DNA of 64,000 nucleotides from a candidate division WOR-3 bacterium. Its GTDB lineage: Bacteria > Hydrothermota > Tepidihabitantia > Tepidihabitantales > Tepidihabitantaceae. The position numbers were made by a program, and so were the translations under genes. Below are positions 8,933-16,965 of the stretch, one piece after another; within the stretch, counting starts at the first letter, position 1, and the number at the start of each line of letters is the position of its first letter. Under the pieces are notes generated by a model. It did not search any database. It had not been told where the DNA came from and worked only from the letters and a program-made list of their open reading frames with translations. Where the stretch lies: the NCBI GenBank assembly GCA_039801085.1, contig JBDRTY010000002.1, positions 62,001 through 126,000 of the forward strand, read 5' to 3'.

Positions 8933-10588
8933 TCAGTCCTGATAGCGGGCAGCAATTGGAAAGCGTCGGCCAGTACCGAAGGCCCGACTGGTGACCCGAA
9001 GTACCAGCGGCGCCTGGCGGCGCTTGTATTCCATTCGGGCGACCTGACGAACTACCCAGCGGACCGTTTCTGGTGGCAGGCCCCGGGCAATGATTTCATC
9101 GGCTGAATGCCCGGCTTCAATATGCAGTTCCAGAATCTGGTCAAGTAAGGGGTAAGGAGGCAGATTGTCCTCATCCTTCTGATTGGGCCGGAGTTCTGCC
9201 GATGGAGTTTTGGTAATGATCGCCTGGGGAATGATTTCCCGGAATCGGTTGATATGACAGGCAAGTTTGTAGACCATGGTCTTCGGCAGATCCCCGATTG
9301 CTGCCAGACTGCCGCTGAGGTCGCCGTAAAGAGTGCAATAACCGACCGCCAGTTCGCTCTTGTTCCCAGTGGCAAGGACCAGCGCATTAAACTTGTTGGC
9401 GAGTGCCATCAGGATGTTACCCCGCAGCCGCGCCTGAATGTTTTCTTCGGTTTCATCCCAGGGGCGGTCGCCAAACACCGGTTTCAGGGATGTAAGGAAC
9501 TGACGGAAGAGCGGAGTTATTGGAATGGTTAGAAGTTCAATCCCGAGGTTAGTGGCAAGGCGTCTGGAGTCATTCACGCTGCCCTCTGAGGAAAACTCAG
9601 AAGGCATGGTTACACCGAGTACATTTTCCGGGGTAAGGGCGGCGACTGCAAGACAGGCAGTAACTGCCGAATCAATACCGCCGGACAGGCCGATTACCGC
9701 CTTTTGAAATCCGCACTTCCGGAAGTAGTCGCGAATACCCAAAACAAGCGCCTGATAGACCGATTCCATCTCTTCCTCTGTCTCTGTGCCCGGTCGTATG
9801 GTTGGGGCTGCCGGCAGTGAGCGGGTGTCAAAAACGAAAATCTGTTCCTGAAATGGATTGAGGTGTGCCCGGATGTTGCCGTCGGCATCCATAACAAGAC
9901 TGTTACCGTCAAAGATCAGCTCATCATTGGCTCCAACCTGATTGACAAAGATAAACGGCAGGCGATGGCGTATGCAGTGGTGTTTAAACATTTCCAAACG
10001 CAGTGCCGGCTTACCCAGCCAGAAGGGCGAGGCAGATATGTTGAGCAGGAGGGTGGCTCCCAGTCGTGCCTGTTCAGCAATCGGGTCCAGCTGGTAGCGG
10101 TACTTGGGCTGGAGCTGGGGCAGATTCCAGGCATCCTCGCAGATGGAGACGCCCAGCCGTTCATCACCAAAATTCCAGAGCGTGACTTCCGAACCGGGAT
10201 CAAAGTACCGAGTTTCGTCAAACACGTCATAAAACGGCAGCAGGAGTTTGGGCTGACAGAAGACCTGCTCTCCCTGATGAAAGCCGAGGGCACAGTTGTA
10301 AATTCCTCTGCCGGTCGGGCGCTGATTTCTGATGAGTCCACCGACCAGAATCGCACACCTGTACTCATGCGAAAGCCGGGCGACATCTTTAAGTGCCAAT
10401 TCTGCCTTCTGGACAAACCAAGGCAACTCCAGCAGATCCTTGGGCGGATACCCGGTGATGAAGAGCTCAGGCAGAACTAATAGATCCACCCGCTGACTGC
10501 AGACCTGCTTGAGTGCTGCCTCGAGCTGCCGGATATTTCCGGCAATGTCACCAACTACCGGGTTCAACTGGGCGATAGCAACCCGCAT
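8933..10588 (-). CDS. nadE: Glutamine-dependent NAD+ synthetase
   Basis: 551 residues, the usual length of the two-domain enzyme. The N-terminal nitrilase-type glutaminase domain shows Glu (LVLPELFITGYPP, residue 41), Lys (CQPKLLLPFYDVFDE) and Cys (GVSICEDAWN). The C-terminal ATP pyrophosphatase domain carries the P-loop GLSGGIDSAV. It converts deamido-NAD+ to NAD+ with ATP and glutamine-derived ammonia, the last step of NAD biosynthesis. A TTGACA lies at 10623-10618 (- strand) with CACTAT or TATAAA just before the ATG, so the transcript has little or no leader. Confidence 0.96.
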   Translation of the reverse strand: MRVAIAQLNPVVGDIAGNIRQLEAALKQVCSQRVDLLVLPELFITGYPPKDLLELPWFVQKAELALKDVARLSHEYRCAILVGGLIRNQRPTGRGIYNCALGFHQGEQVFCQPKLLLPFYDVFDETRYFDPGSEVTLWNFGDERLGVSICEDAWNLPQLQPKYRYQLDPIAEQARLGATLLLNISASPFWLGKPALRLEMFKHHCIRHRLPFIFVNQVGANDELIFDGNSLVMDADGNIRAHLNPFQEQIFVFDTRSLPAAPTIRPGTETEEEMESVYQALVLGIRDYFRKCGFQKAVIGLSGGIDSAVTACLAVAALTPENVLGVTMPSEFSSEGSVNDSRRLATNLGIELLTIPITPLFRQFLTSLKPVFGDRPWDETEENIQARLRGNILMALANKFNALVLATGNKSELAVGYCTLYGDLSGSLAAIGDLPKTMVYKLACHINRFREIIPQAIITKTPSAELRPNQKDEDNLPPYPLLDQILELHIEAGHSADEIIARGLPPETVRWVVRQVARMEYKRRQAPLVLRVTSRAFGTGRRFPIAARYQD

Positions 10589-10685
10589 GATTTATAGTGT
10601 GCCAATTATCGGCAGACTGTCAAAAAATGCAATGTCAGGTTTAACCCTGGAGTAGCCCGAATGGGCTGACGGTTCGGTGGGTTAT

Positions 10686-10806
10686 GGGAAGAGCCGGTAG
10701 TTTTAACCGAGATGAGGACTGGGGAAGAGCCCTGAGATGATTTATTCCGAACAGGGCTGGCCTGTGGATAGTGGGTGCGGTTACCGGAACTGCCCCGGGG
10801 GAAGAG
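10686..10806 (+). ncRNA. Possible structured RNA with repeated GGGAAGAG modules
   Basis: The 10589-10985 gap between divergent genes holds no convincing ORF. GGGAAGAGCC occurs at 10686-10695 and 10722-10731 and GGGAAGAG again at 10799-10806. The first copy leads into a small CGGT/ACCG hairpin; the second into a perfect 7-bp stem AGCCCTG (10728-10734) / CAGGGCT (10752-10758). No promoter for it is evident and it matches no riboswitch class I can recall, so the call is tentative. Confidence 0.3.
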
Positions 10807-10866
10807 AAAGGTCCTTTTGATTTATGGGCACAATATTCGGATAAACAATAACTTAAAAGTCCATGC

Positions 10867-10896
10867 AAGCCCTTGTGGGTCCGGGCTTACATTTTT
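10867..10896 (+). terminator. Weak terminator whose T-run merges into the next promoter
   Basis: Stem AAGCCC/GGGCTT with a 10-nt loop, then ACATTTTT. The last T residues form the beginning of the TTGACA -35 box of the deacetylase promoter. It could end a transcript from the 10.6-10.8 kb region. Confidence 0.35.
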
Positions 10897-10922
10897 GACA
10901 GGAAAGCAGGTTGGTGTATTAT
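10895..10922 (+). promoter_or_regulatory. Promoter of the polysaccharide deacetylase gene
   Basis: TTGACA (10895-10900), 16-bp spacer, TATTAT (10917-10922). The predicted start point is near 10929, giving a ~57-nt leader. Confidence 0.75.
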
Positions 10923-10985
10923 CAATGAGCAGGGTCATATTTTATCTGGACCCCTGCGAACAGATTACGATGTCTAAATTGTAAG

Positions 10986-11825
10986 ATGCTCTTACTGCTC
11001 TTTTCTCTATTGTTAAGTCTCTCGAGTCGGGAGCCGGATCTGAGCCGGCATATCGTCGTTTTTACCATTGATGATGGTTATCGTTCGGTTTATGATTATG
11101 TCTATCCTCTCCTCAGAAAACATAAAATGACCGCTACCATCGGACTGATTACGGATTACCTTGCCGGTCCCGGAGGGCGGTATGGCAATCCGGCGACATT
11201 TCTGAGTTATCAGCAGGTCCGGGAGATGCTTGATTCAGCAGGAATTGAAATTGCCAGCCACACCCTTTCTCATCCGTGGTTGACCCGCCTCGACAGTGCC
11301 GATGCCTGGAGGGAAATATATCGATCAAAAGAGGTTCTTGAGTCACTTTTTGGCGTGCCGGTGATTACATTTGTTTACCCTTATGGAGACATGGACTTCC
11401 GGACGGTGCGAATGGTACGTCGCGCCGGCTACCGGCTGGCAAGAGCGGTTCGTCCCGGGGTGGTGAACTTCTGGGTAGACCCTTACCGGGTTCCCGAGTT
11501 TGAGCTGCGGCGCGGGACTACACTGGAGGCGGTAAAAAACCACATTCGAAACAATCCGGTCGCGGTTCTACTCCTGCACCGTGTTGTCCCTAATCCCAGA
11601 GTGTTCACTGAATGGCCGATGGATAGTTTTGCTGACCTGGTGGCGTGGATGGCGGAAAACAGGATTCAGACGAGAACGCTGGCTGAACTTTATTATGAAT
11701 GGCGGCAGGGGGTGGTGGCGCTGATGCTGAGTGAGCGCCATACTGCCGGACTGATTCCGGACTCTGATTCAGTGTTACTCAAGAAGGTAGATGTCGACAA
11801 AACCGGAACTTTTAACCCCCGCTGA
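10986..11825 (+). CDS. Secreted polysaccharide deacetylase (CE4/NodB family)
   Basis: 279 residues. Short hydrophobic N-terminal signal (MLLLLFSLLLSLSS). The NodB domain shows the metal and catalytic motifs: TIDDGY with the Asp pair near residue 29, SHTLSHPWL (His-x3-His), and VYPYGDMD. Family enzymes remove N- or O-acetyl groups from chitin-like polymers, peptidoglycan or exopolysaccharide. No Shine-Dalgarno precedes the ATG. A five-codon ORF (10970-10984) ends one nt before the start and may couple translation. The 3' end overlaps the oppositely oriented 3D-domain lipoprotein gene by 51 bp. Confidence 0.88.
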   Translation: MLLLLFSLLLSLSSREPDLSRHIVVFTIDDGYRSVYDYVYPLLRKHKMTATIGLITDYLAGPGGRYGNPATFLSYQQVREMLDSAGIEIASHTLSHPWLTRLDSADAWREIYRSKEVLESLFGVPVITFVYPYGDMDFRTVRMVRRAGYRLARAVRPGVVNFWVDPYRVPEFELRRGTTLEAVKNHIRNNPVAVLLLHRVVPNPRVFTEWPMDSFADLVAWMAENRIQTRTLAELYYEWRQGVVALMLSERHTAGLIPDSDSVLLKKVDVDKTGTFNPR

Positions 11826-12413
11826 GCTTAAAAAATTCATATACTCCCTTTTCCCGATAAACACATCAATATGTTTACCTTTGACCGCACCCCCGATGTC
11901 ATGGGCATAAAATACGCCGTTCAACTGCCGGCCATTAACACTAACCCCTTCAAATTGCGGAATATACAGTTTTGAACCCAGTGGTATGATTTCGGGATCA
12001 ACCGCAATGGATTTCAGTTCAGTCAGGGTAAATCCACCATGGCCAAGAAAGCGGTCCACAACCTTAACCCTGCCCGAGCCCTTGAGGTAGCTGATACACC
12101 TTCCATCCCGGAGCCGGGCAGCAGACTCGGTTTTAAAATCTTTGACAAACGCCGAGGAAAATCTGCCCAGCAGTTTCCCATCAATGGTGTAAAGCGGTGT
12201 GGTCCGGCTCTTGGGATAGTCGGACTCTTCAACTACCCAGTAATAAGTAACTTTAAACCTGCCCAGATAGCGGGCTGTGCCTGTTTTTCCCTCAATTCCA
12301 GAATACAGCCATGCTGGTGGCGGCCGCCAGGTTCCGGACACCGGAGCGGTGTTTACCTGAGGACCCAGGCATCCGGAGAATAAAAAAACCGCGAAAACAA
12401 ACCACTTAGACAT
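11775..12413 (-). CDS. 3D (Asp-Asp-Asp) domain lipoprotein
   Basis: 212 residues. Lipoprotein signal MSKWFVFAVFLFSGC. The C-terminal ~90 residues form a 3D domain, named for its three Asp: SIAVDPEIIPLGSKLYI, YAHDIGGAVKG and HIDVFIG. The fold is shared with the MltA lytic transglycosylase catalytic region, so a cell-wall glycan role at the outer membrane is likely but unproven. Promoter TTGACA (12451-12446), 17 bp, GATAAT (12428-12423), with AAAGGAA just before the ATG. Convergent overlap with the deacetylase gene. Confidence 0.82.
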   Translation of the reverse strand: MSKWFVFAVFLFSGCLGPQVNTAPVSGTWRPPPAWLYSGIEGKTGTARYLGRFKVTYYWVVEESDYPKSRTTPLYTIDGKLLGRFSSAFVKDFKTESAARLRDGRCISYLKGSGRVKVVDRFLGHGGFTLTELKSIAVDPEIIPLGSKLYIPQFEGVSVNGRQLNGVFYAHDIGGAVKGKHIDVFIGKREYMNFLSSAGVKSSGFVDIYLLE

Positions 12414-12507
12414 TTCCTTTTAATTATCCCGATAGCAGGCACGGGTGTCAAGAAATTCACCCTTGATTATAACTTATTGATTTTAAATTATTTAATTACA
12501 GAGTCGG

Positions 12508-13539
12508 CTAAAGGAGGTGGGGTTGTTCCGGTTTTGGCGGGGTGCGATTCAGATGTTGATAAGCAAGTTTTGTCGCAATTCTGCCTCTTGGAGTGCGCTG
12601 AATAAACCCCTGCTGCACCAGGTAAGGTTCATAGACCTCCTCAATTGTGCCCGGGTCTTCGCTTACTGCAACTGCAATTGAGCCGATGCCTACCGGTCCG
12701 CCATTGAACTTTTCTATTATTGTTAAAAGAAGCCTTTTGTCCATTTCATCCAAGCCGCGGTGGTCAACATCCAGCTGTTCCAATGCATAGCGGGCGATCT
12801 CAAGGTCGATCAGTTCCTTACCTTTTACCTGAGCAAAGTCCCGGACCCGGCGCAGGAGCCGGTTGGCGATCCGTGGTGTGCCGCGGGCGCGGTTGGCAAT
12901 TTCCCACGCGCCGTCCTCGTCGATTACAATTTTTAAAATCCGGGCACTCCGCAGGATAATCTGATAAAGCTCCTCTGGTGGATAATAGTCCAGTCGCAGG
13001 ATGATGCCAAAGCGGGAACGGAGTGGTGCGGTCAGCAGTCCGGTGCGGGTGGTGGCACCCACCAGCGTAAATGGCGACAAATCAATGCGTTCAGACCGGG
13101 CACCCGGACCTTTATCCAGCAGGACATCAATGGCAAACTCCTCCAGTGCCGGATAGAGGAACTCCTCAACCGCCTTATTAGTCCGATGGATTTCATCAAT
13201 GAAGAATACATCCCCCCGGTTCAGGCAGGTCAGAATGCCTGCAAGATCAGCCGGACGTTCAAGAATCGGACCGGCAGAGCAGCGAATCTGACCACCCATT
13301 TCATTTGCCAAGATGTGGGCAAGTGTCGTTTTCCCGAGACCTGGCGGACCGGAGAGCAGAACATGCTCCAGCGGCTCGGAGCGCATTTTCGCCGCTTCAA
13401 TAAAGATCCGGAGGTTGTCCTTGATCTTTGTCTGGCCAATGAACTCATCAAGAAACCGGGGTCTGAGGGTTTCATCCAGACATTCCTCGCCGTTCAGCCG
13501 CCGGGGAGAGGAGATGCGTTCCGGACTTTGGTGACGCAT
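12508..13539 (-). CDS. ruvB: Holliday junction branch-migration ATPase RuvB
   Basis: 343 residues, normal length. AAA+ motor with Walker [12 protein letters not shown], Walker [10 protein letters not shown], sensor 1 [12 protein letters not shown], arginine finger region APLRSRFG and the C-terminal winged-helix region ending [16 protein letters not shown]. It forms the hexamers that pull DNA through the RuvA-Holliday junction complex. It starts 1 nt after the ruvA stop, last in the yebC-ruvC-ruvA-ruvB operon. Confidence 0.98.
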   Translation of the reverse strand: MRHQSPERISSPRRLNGEECLDETLRPRFLDEFIGQTKIKDNLRIFIEAAKMRSEPLEHVLLSGPPGLGKTTLAHILANEMGGQIRCSAGPILERPADLAGILTCLNRGDVFFIDEIHRTNKAVEEFLYPALEEFAIDVLLDKGPGARSERIDLSPFTLVGATTRTGLLTAPLRSRFGIILRLDYYPPEELYQIILRSARILKIVIDEDGAWEIANRARGTPRIANRLLRRVRDFAQVKGKELIDLEIARYALEQLDVDHRGLDEMDKRLLLTIIEKFNGGPVGIGSIAVAVSEDPGTIEEVYEPYLVQQGFIQRTPRGRIATKLAYQHLNRTPPKPEQPHLL

Positions 13540-13540
13540 A

Positions 13541-14113
13541 TCAGTCTTGGAGGGCGAGTGCCTGTTTTAACAGCTCCGGCAGGGTGGTTTCAGGGGTAAT
13601 ATGGAGCCGTTTCAACCGCTGCAGCGCCTCCTTCCGTTTCAACCCCAGAGATTCAAGCGCATTGACCGCCTGCTCAAAGATGTCAGGTGTCAGCTGATGC
13701 TGTTCTGCGGTCTCGGGTCGAGAGCCAGACAGTTTCATAATTAGTTCTGAAGCCTTTTTCTCACCAATTCCCGGAACTGAGCGCAGCAGCTGGATGTCCT
13801 GGCGGCGGATTGCAGCCAGGATTTCAGCCGGCTCGAAACGGGAAAGCAGATTTAGTGCTGCCTTGGGTCCGACCCCTTTCACTGCAGTGAGCTGGCGAAA
13901 GACGGTAAGTTGTTCCTCGGTGTCAAATCCAAACAGTTCAATGCCGGCGCGACTAACCTCCATAAACACAAACAGTTGCGCACATGCACCCTGGTTCGGC
14001 AGCCGGCTGGAGGTGGAAAGCGGAACACGGAGTTCAAAGCCGATACCGTTAACATCAAGAATAATCATCGTGGGCTGTTTGATTGCGATTATCCCCTTGA
14101 GACGGCTGATCAT
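13541..14113 (-). CDS. ruvA: Holliday junction-binding protein RuvA
   Basis: 190 residues from the ATG at 14113, which overlaps the ruvC stop (ATGA) and gives the family N terminus MISRLKGII; a longer upstream frame is possible but not expected. It has the N-terminal OB fold, helix-hairpin-helix motifs ([16 protein letters not shown] and [15 protein letters not shown]) and the C-terminal UBA-like RuvB-contact domain ([16 protein letters not shown]). It binds four-way junctions and loads RuvB. Confidence 0.96.
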   Translation of the reverse strand: MISRLKGIIAIKQPTMIILDVNGIGFELRVPLSTSSRLPNQGACAQLFVFMEVSRAGIELFGFDTEEQLTVFRQLTAVKGVGPKAALNLLSRFEPAEILAAIRRQDIQLLRSVPGIGEKKASELIMKLSGSRPETAEQHQLTPDIFEQAVNALESLGLKRKEALQRLKRLHITPETTLPELLKQALALQD

Positions 14114-14580
14114 CGACCAAGTCTGGATTTCAGGCACCAGGCGACTGCGAGGGCATCGGCGGCGTGCTCAGGCAGTCGGCCGTTAGTCCGGAGCAGTTTC
14201 CGGATCATATAATTCAACTGGCTTTTGGATGCCCGACCCGAACCGGTAACTGCCAGCTTGATCGTTGCCGGAGTCAGTTCATAAACCGGGATCCGGTTTT
14301 TTGCCAGGGCGGTCAGGATGGCGCCCCGGGACTGTGCGGAAAGGATGACACTGCGTGCCCCACCCCCTTTAAAAAAAAGGGTTTCAATCGCACAGCAGAC
14401 CGGCTGATATCTGCGGACAATCCGGCAGATTGTCTGATTGAGCACCAGCAGCCGGGTGGCAATGGTGTCCTGCGGTGAGGTTGTTATCACTCCTTGGGCA
14501 ACGAGTGCACCATTCGGCTCAATAATTCCAAAACCGGTGGCACTCAGACCCGGGTCAATGCCGAGGATTCTGCCCTGGAT
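14110..14580 (-). CDS. ruvC: Holliday junction resolvase RuvC, probable AUC start
   Basis: Catalytic acidic residues are present: Asp in RILGIDPGLSATG, Glu in CCAIETLFF, and an acidic/His motif near the end (EHAADALAVA). RuvC cuts Holliday junctions symmetrically. RuvC proteins normally start one or two residues before RILGIDPG. Here there is no ATG, GTG or TTG at that place; the frame reads ATC-CAG-GGC-AGA from 14580, five nt after the yebC stop. The nearest canonical start is an ATG at 14643, which would add 21 foreign-looking residues encoded inside yebC. I place the start at the ATC; this is inference. Confidence 0.85.
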   Translation of the reverse strand: MQGRILGIDPGLSATGFGIIEPNGALVAQGVITTSPQDTIATRLLVLNQTICRIVRRYQPVCCAIETLFFKGGGARSVILSAQSRGAILTALAKNRIPVYELTPATIKLAVTGSGRASKSQLNYMIRKLLRTNGRLPEHAADALAVAWCLKSRLGR

Positions 14581-14584
14581 TGAT

Positions 14585-15343
14585 TCAGGTTCCGGACGAG
14601 CTGAGCTTTTCGAGCACCTCGTCCGGGATATCGAAGTTGGCATAAACCTGCTGGACTTCTTCCAGCTCCTCCAGCATCTCAATCAGTTTCAGCACCTTGG
14701 GTGCGTCCGACTCCGAAACCGGCACGGTGTTCGTCGCAATCTGAGTGAGCTCAGCCCGATCCCATTCCACCCCCGCCGACTTCAGCTGGCGCTTTACCGC
14801 CTCAAAACTTTCGACTGGCGTGATTACGGTAAAGTTTGTGGCGTCGCTCTGGACATCATCAGCGCCCGCCTCCATTGCCGCGCTCAGCACCGTATCCTCG
14901 TCGGTTTTTGAGCGGTCAATTACAATAATACCTTTGGGTTTGAACTGCCAGGCAACACAGCCCGCTGCGCCCATGGAGCCGCCGTATTTGTCAAACACAT
15001 GGCGCACTTCAGCAGTAGTCCGGTTCTTGTTGTCGGTCAGGGCACGCACCAAGAGGGCAACTCCGCCCGGTGCATATCCCTCATAAAAAACCTCTTCATA
15101 AAAAACTCCCGGCAGTTCACCGGTCCCGCGCTTGATTGCCCGTTCAATGTTTTCCGCCGGCATATTGATTGCCCGTGCCGCCTCAACCGCGGTGCGCAGT
15201 CTGGGATTGGCTTCAATATCACCGCCTCCCATTCGGGCAGCGGTAGTGATTTCACGGATGAGCTTGGAGAATGCTCTTCCCCGTGCTGCGTCCAGCTTAC
15301 TTTTCTTGTGTTTAATTGTTGCCCATTTCGAATGTCCGGACAT
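14585..15343 (-). CDS. yebC: YebC/PmpR family protein
   Basis: 252 residues, standard length, with the family N terminus MSGHSKWATIKHKKSKLDAARGR. YebC/TACO1-type proteins act as transcription regulators or relieve ribosome stalling at proline stretches. AGGAGG precedes the ATG. Promoter at 15388-15416. Co-location with ruvC is a widespread arrangement. Confidence 0.96.
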   Translation of the reverse strand: MSGHSKWATIKHKKSKLDAARGRAFSKLIREITTAARMGGGDIEANPRLRTAVEAARAINMPAENIERAIKRGTGELPGVFYEEVFYEGYAPGGVALLVRALTDNKNRTTAEVRHVFDKYGGSMGAAGCVAWQFKPKGIIVIDRSKTDEDTVLSAAMEAGADDVQSDATNFTVITPVESFEAVKRQLKSAGVEWDRAELTQIATNTVPVSESDAPKVLKLIEMLEELEEVQQVYANFDIPDEVLEKLSSSGT

Positions 15344-15387
15344 AAATATCCTCCTGAAAATTTAAAATTCTCTGCTAAATCTGCTAT

Positions 15388-15416
15388 ATTCTATTCAATT
15401 TACCGCCAGATGTCAA
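15388..15416 (-). promoter_or_regulatory. Promoter of the yebC-ruvCAB operon
   Basis: TTGACA (15416-15411), 17-bp spacer, TAGAAT (15393-15388) on the - strand, with a ~40-nt leader that ends in AGGAGG. Confidence 0.75.
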
Positions 15417-15425
15417 TTGATAACT

Positions 15426-16922
15426 CTATCTCGACCAGGTGACCTTGTGCCGGACGGTGATGGTGCCGGTGGTAATTGTAATCAGGTAGGTTCCACGGCG
15501 GACGGGCTGATGATGCGCATCAGTTCCGTCCCAGACCAGCGAATGGTAGCCAGCAGACTGCTGCTGTTCCAGCAGAACCTTGACCGGTCTGCCTGCAAGA
15601 TCGAACACCTCAGCCCGGACCATGCCTGCCTGAAGCAGGAGATATTCAATCCGGAGTGAACCCCGACGCACTGCCGGCTGTGCCCGGACAATCCGGAGCA
15701 CATTTTCGCCGCCGGAACGCTCCCGGATGCCGGTTGCCGCTTCGCCGGCGGCAAACACTGCGACGGGAAACTGGTTTGCGGGCAGCATCAGTGCGTTCCG
15801 GACGGCACTCCGTTCCGTAAGGCTCAGGGGCATTGTGGCGTAGCCGTTGATACCCAGCGCCCGGGTCTGCATCAGCAGATTGAAAATGGCGAAACCGGCT
15901 TCCTGCATTGTGCGGTAGGATGATGTGTCGTCAACACAGATGACCAGATAAATTGGCGCGGTGGATGGGATGCGGATCGAAGCGCTGCGCAGGGCAGGCC
16001 GCCAGTCTCCGGAAAGCAGGGGTTCAAGGCGGTGGTCCCGGGTGGCAAGGTTATTTCCCGGGGGCAGGCGGTTCCAGTAGCGGCTGACACCTTCCTCAGC
16101 GACCAGATAGATTTTACCGGTGAGAAAGTAGCCGGCGACCGCACTGGGAACTGTCAAGCCCTGCCGGTTATTGGAGGTGCGATGCGGGGTGACACCATAG
16201 GCAGCCCAGAGCAGCTGAGAGGCCGTCTCCAGTGATGGCGGAATGCCGGTAAACTGAGAATCGGGTGCCAGTTCGGCAAGCAGAATTTCAAAAGTGTCAA
16301 TGCCCTTCACTAACGGTGCGGGCAGACTGGAATCGGAGGAGATCGCAACCAGGGTTGAATCAACTCCGCGTGCCGGCGCCCGGCCCAGAACATTGACCAT
16401 CAGAATCGGATGGGCGGGTTGCCAGTTGCTGTTGGCGTAATCGGCCGCCCATTTCATCGGGCAGCAGACTACCTCGCCGGTATCGGTCCAGAAGGCAATT
16501 GCTGCGAGCAGGCCGGCTTGGATCGACATCCCGGCGTCCTCATGGCGCGGGGTGGCAACTCCGATCTCATAGGCGGAACCCGAGTTGTAGCGATGGTCGC
16601 CGGGAAGGTGAAGTGAAAGCGTCCGGGTATCGGGATCATAACGGTAGACATTATCAGCAGTGGCAACATAAAACTCCCGGTAGGCGCCGGAACACGGCAC
16701 CCGGCTCATCGCCCACAGCACATTGGCCAGCACCTGAACCGGCAGTGGACCGTCAAAACCGGAATGCACTGAATAACGGCTGTTGGCAAGCAGTTCAAAT
16801 GAGTGGGCATGGACTACCGGCGCGGGCAGTGATTCCGTTCGGGTCAGCACAGGCAGCTGGGCAGCAGAACCGAGGGTTATCAACAGCGAAAGCATAAGCA
16901 CCAAGCCTGCGCGCCAACGCAT
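15426..16922 (-). CDS. Secreted tandem nitroreductase-like protein with sorting domain
   Basis: 498 residues with a signal peptide (MRWRAGLVLMLSLLITLGSAAQ). Two nitroreductase/SagB-like halves are visible. One has VLANVLWAMSRVP followed by FYVATADNVYRYDP. The second has ASQLLWAAYGVTPHR, IYLVAEEGVSRY and the dimer/FMN-site helix MQEAGFAIFNLLMQTRALGINGY. The C terminus is a FlgD/type-A sorting-like Ig domain (AEVFDLAGRPVKVL ... RRGTYLITITTG). SagB-type enzymes are FMN oxidoreductases; whether these divergent halves bind flavin is not certain. The -10 box ends 6 nt before the ATG. Confidence 0.75.
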   Translation of the reverse strand: MRWRAGLVLMLSLLITLGSAAQLPVLTRTESLPAPVVHAHSFELLANSRYSVHSGFDGPLPVQVLANVLWAMSRVPCSGAYREFYVATADNVYRYDPDTRTLSLHLPGDHRYNSGSAYEIGVATPRHEDAGMSIQAGLLAAIAFWTDTGEVVCCPMKWAADYANSNWQPAHPILMVNVLGRAPARGVDSTLVAISSDSSLPAPLVKGIDTFEILLAELAPDSQFTGIPPSLETASQLLWAAYGVTPHRTSNNRQGLTVPSAVAGYFLTGKIYLVAEEGVSRYWNRLPPGNNLATRDHRLEPLLSGDWRPALRSASIRIPSTAPIYLVICVDDTSSYRTMQEAGFAIFNLLMQTRALGINGYATMPLSLTERSAVRNALMLPANQFPVAVFAAGEAATGIRERSGGENVLRIVRAQPAVRRGSLRIEYLLLQAGMVRAEVFDLAGRPVKVLLEQQQSAGYHSLVWDGTDAHHQPVRRGTYLITITTGTITVRHKVTWSR

Positions 16923-16928
16923 ATTTAA

Positions 16929-16956
16929 ATCATACCCGCTGCCGCACCCGCGTCAA
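16929..16956 (-). promoter_or_regulatory. Promoter of the nitroreductase-like gene
   Basis: TTGACG (16956-16951), 16-bp spacer, TATGAT (16934-16929), 6 nt before the ATG at 16922, so a leaderless mRNA is expected. Confidence 0.65.
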
Positions 16957-16965
16957 CTTCAGCGG

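Noticed and set aside
10925-10984. 19-codon leader ORF (MSRVIFYLDPCEQITMSKL) before the deacetylase
   Set aside because: Its ATG lies only 2 nt after the -10 box, upstream of the expected transcript start; only the last five codons (from ATG 10970) could be translated.
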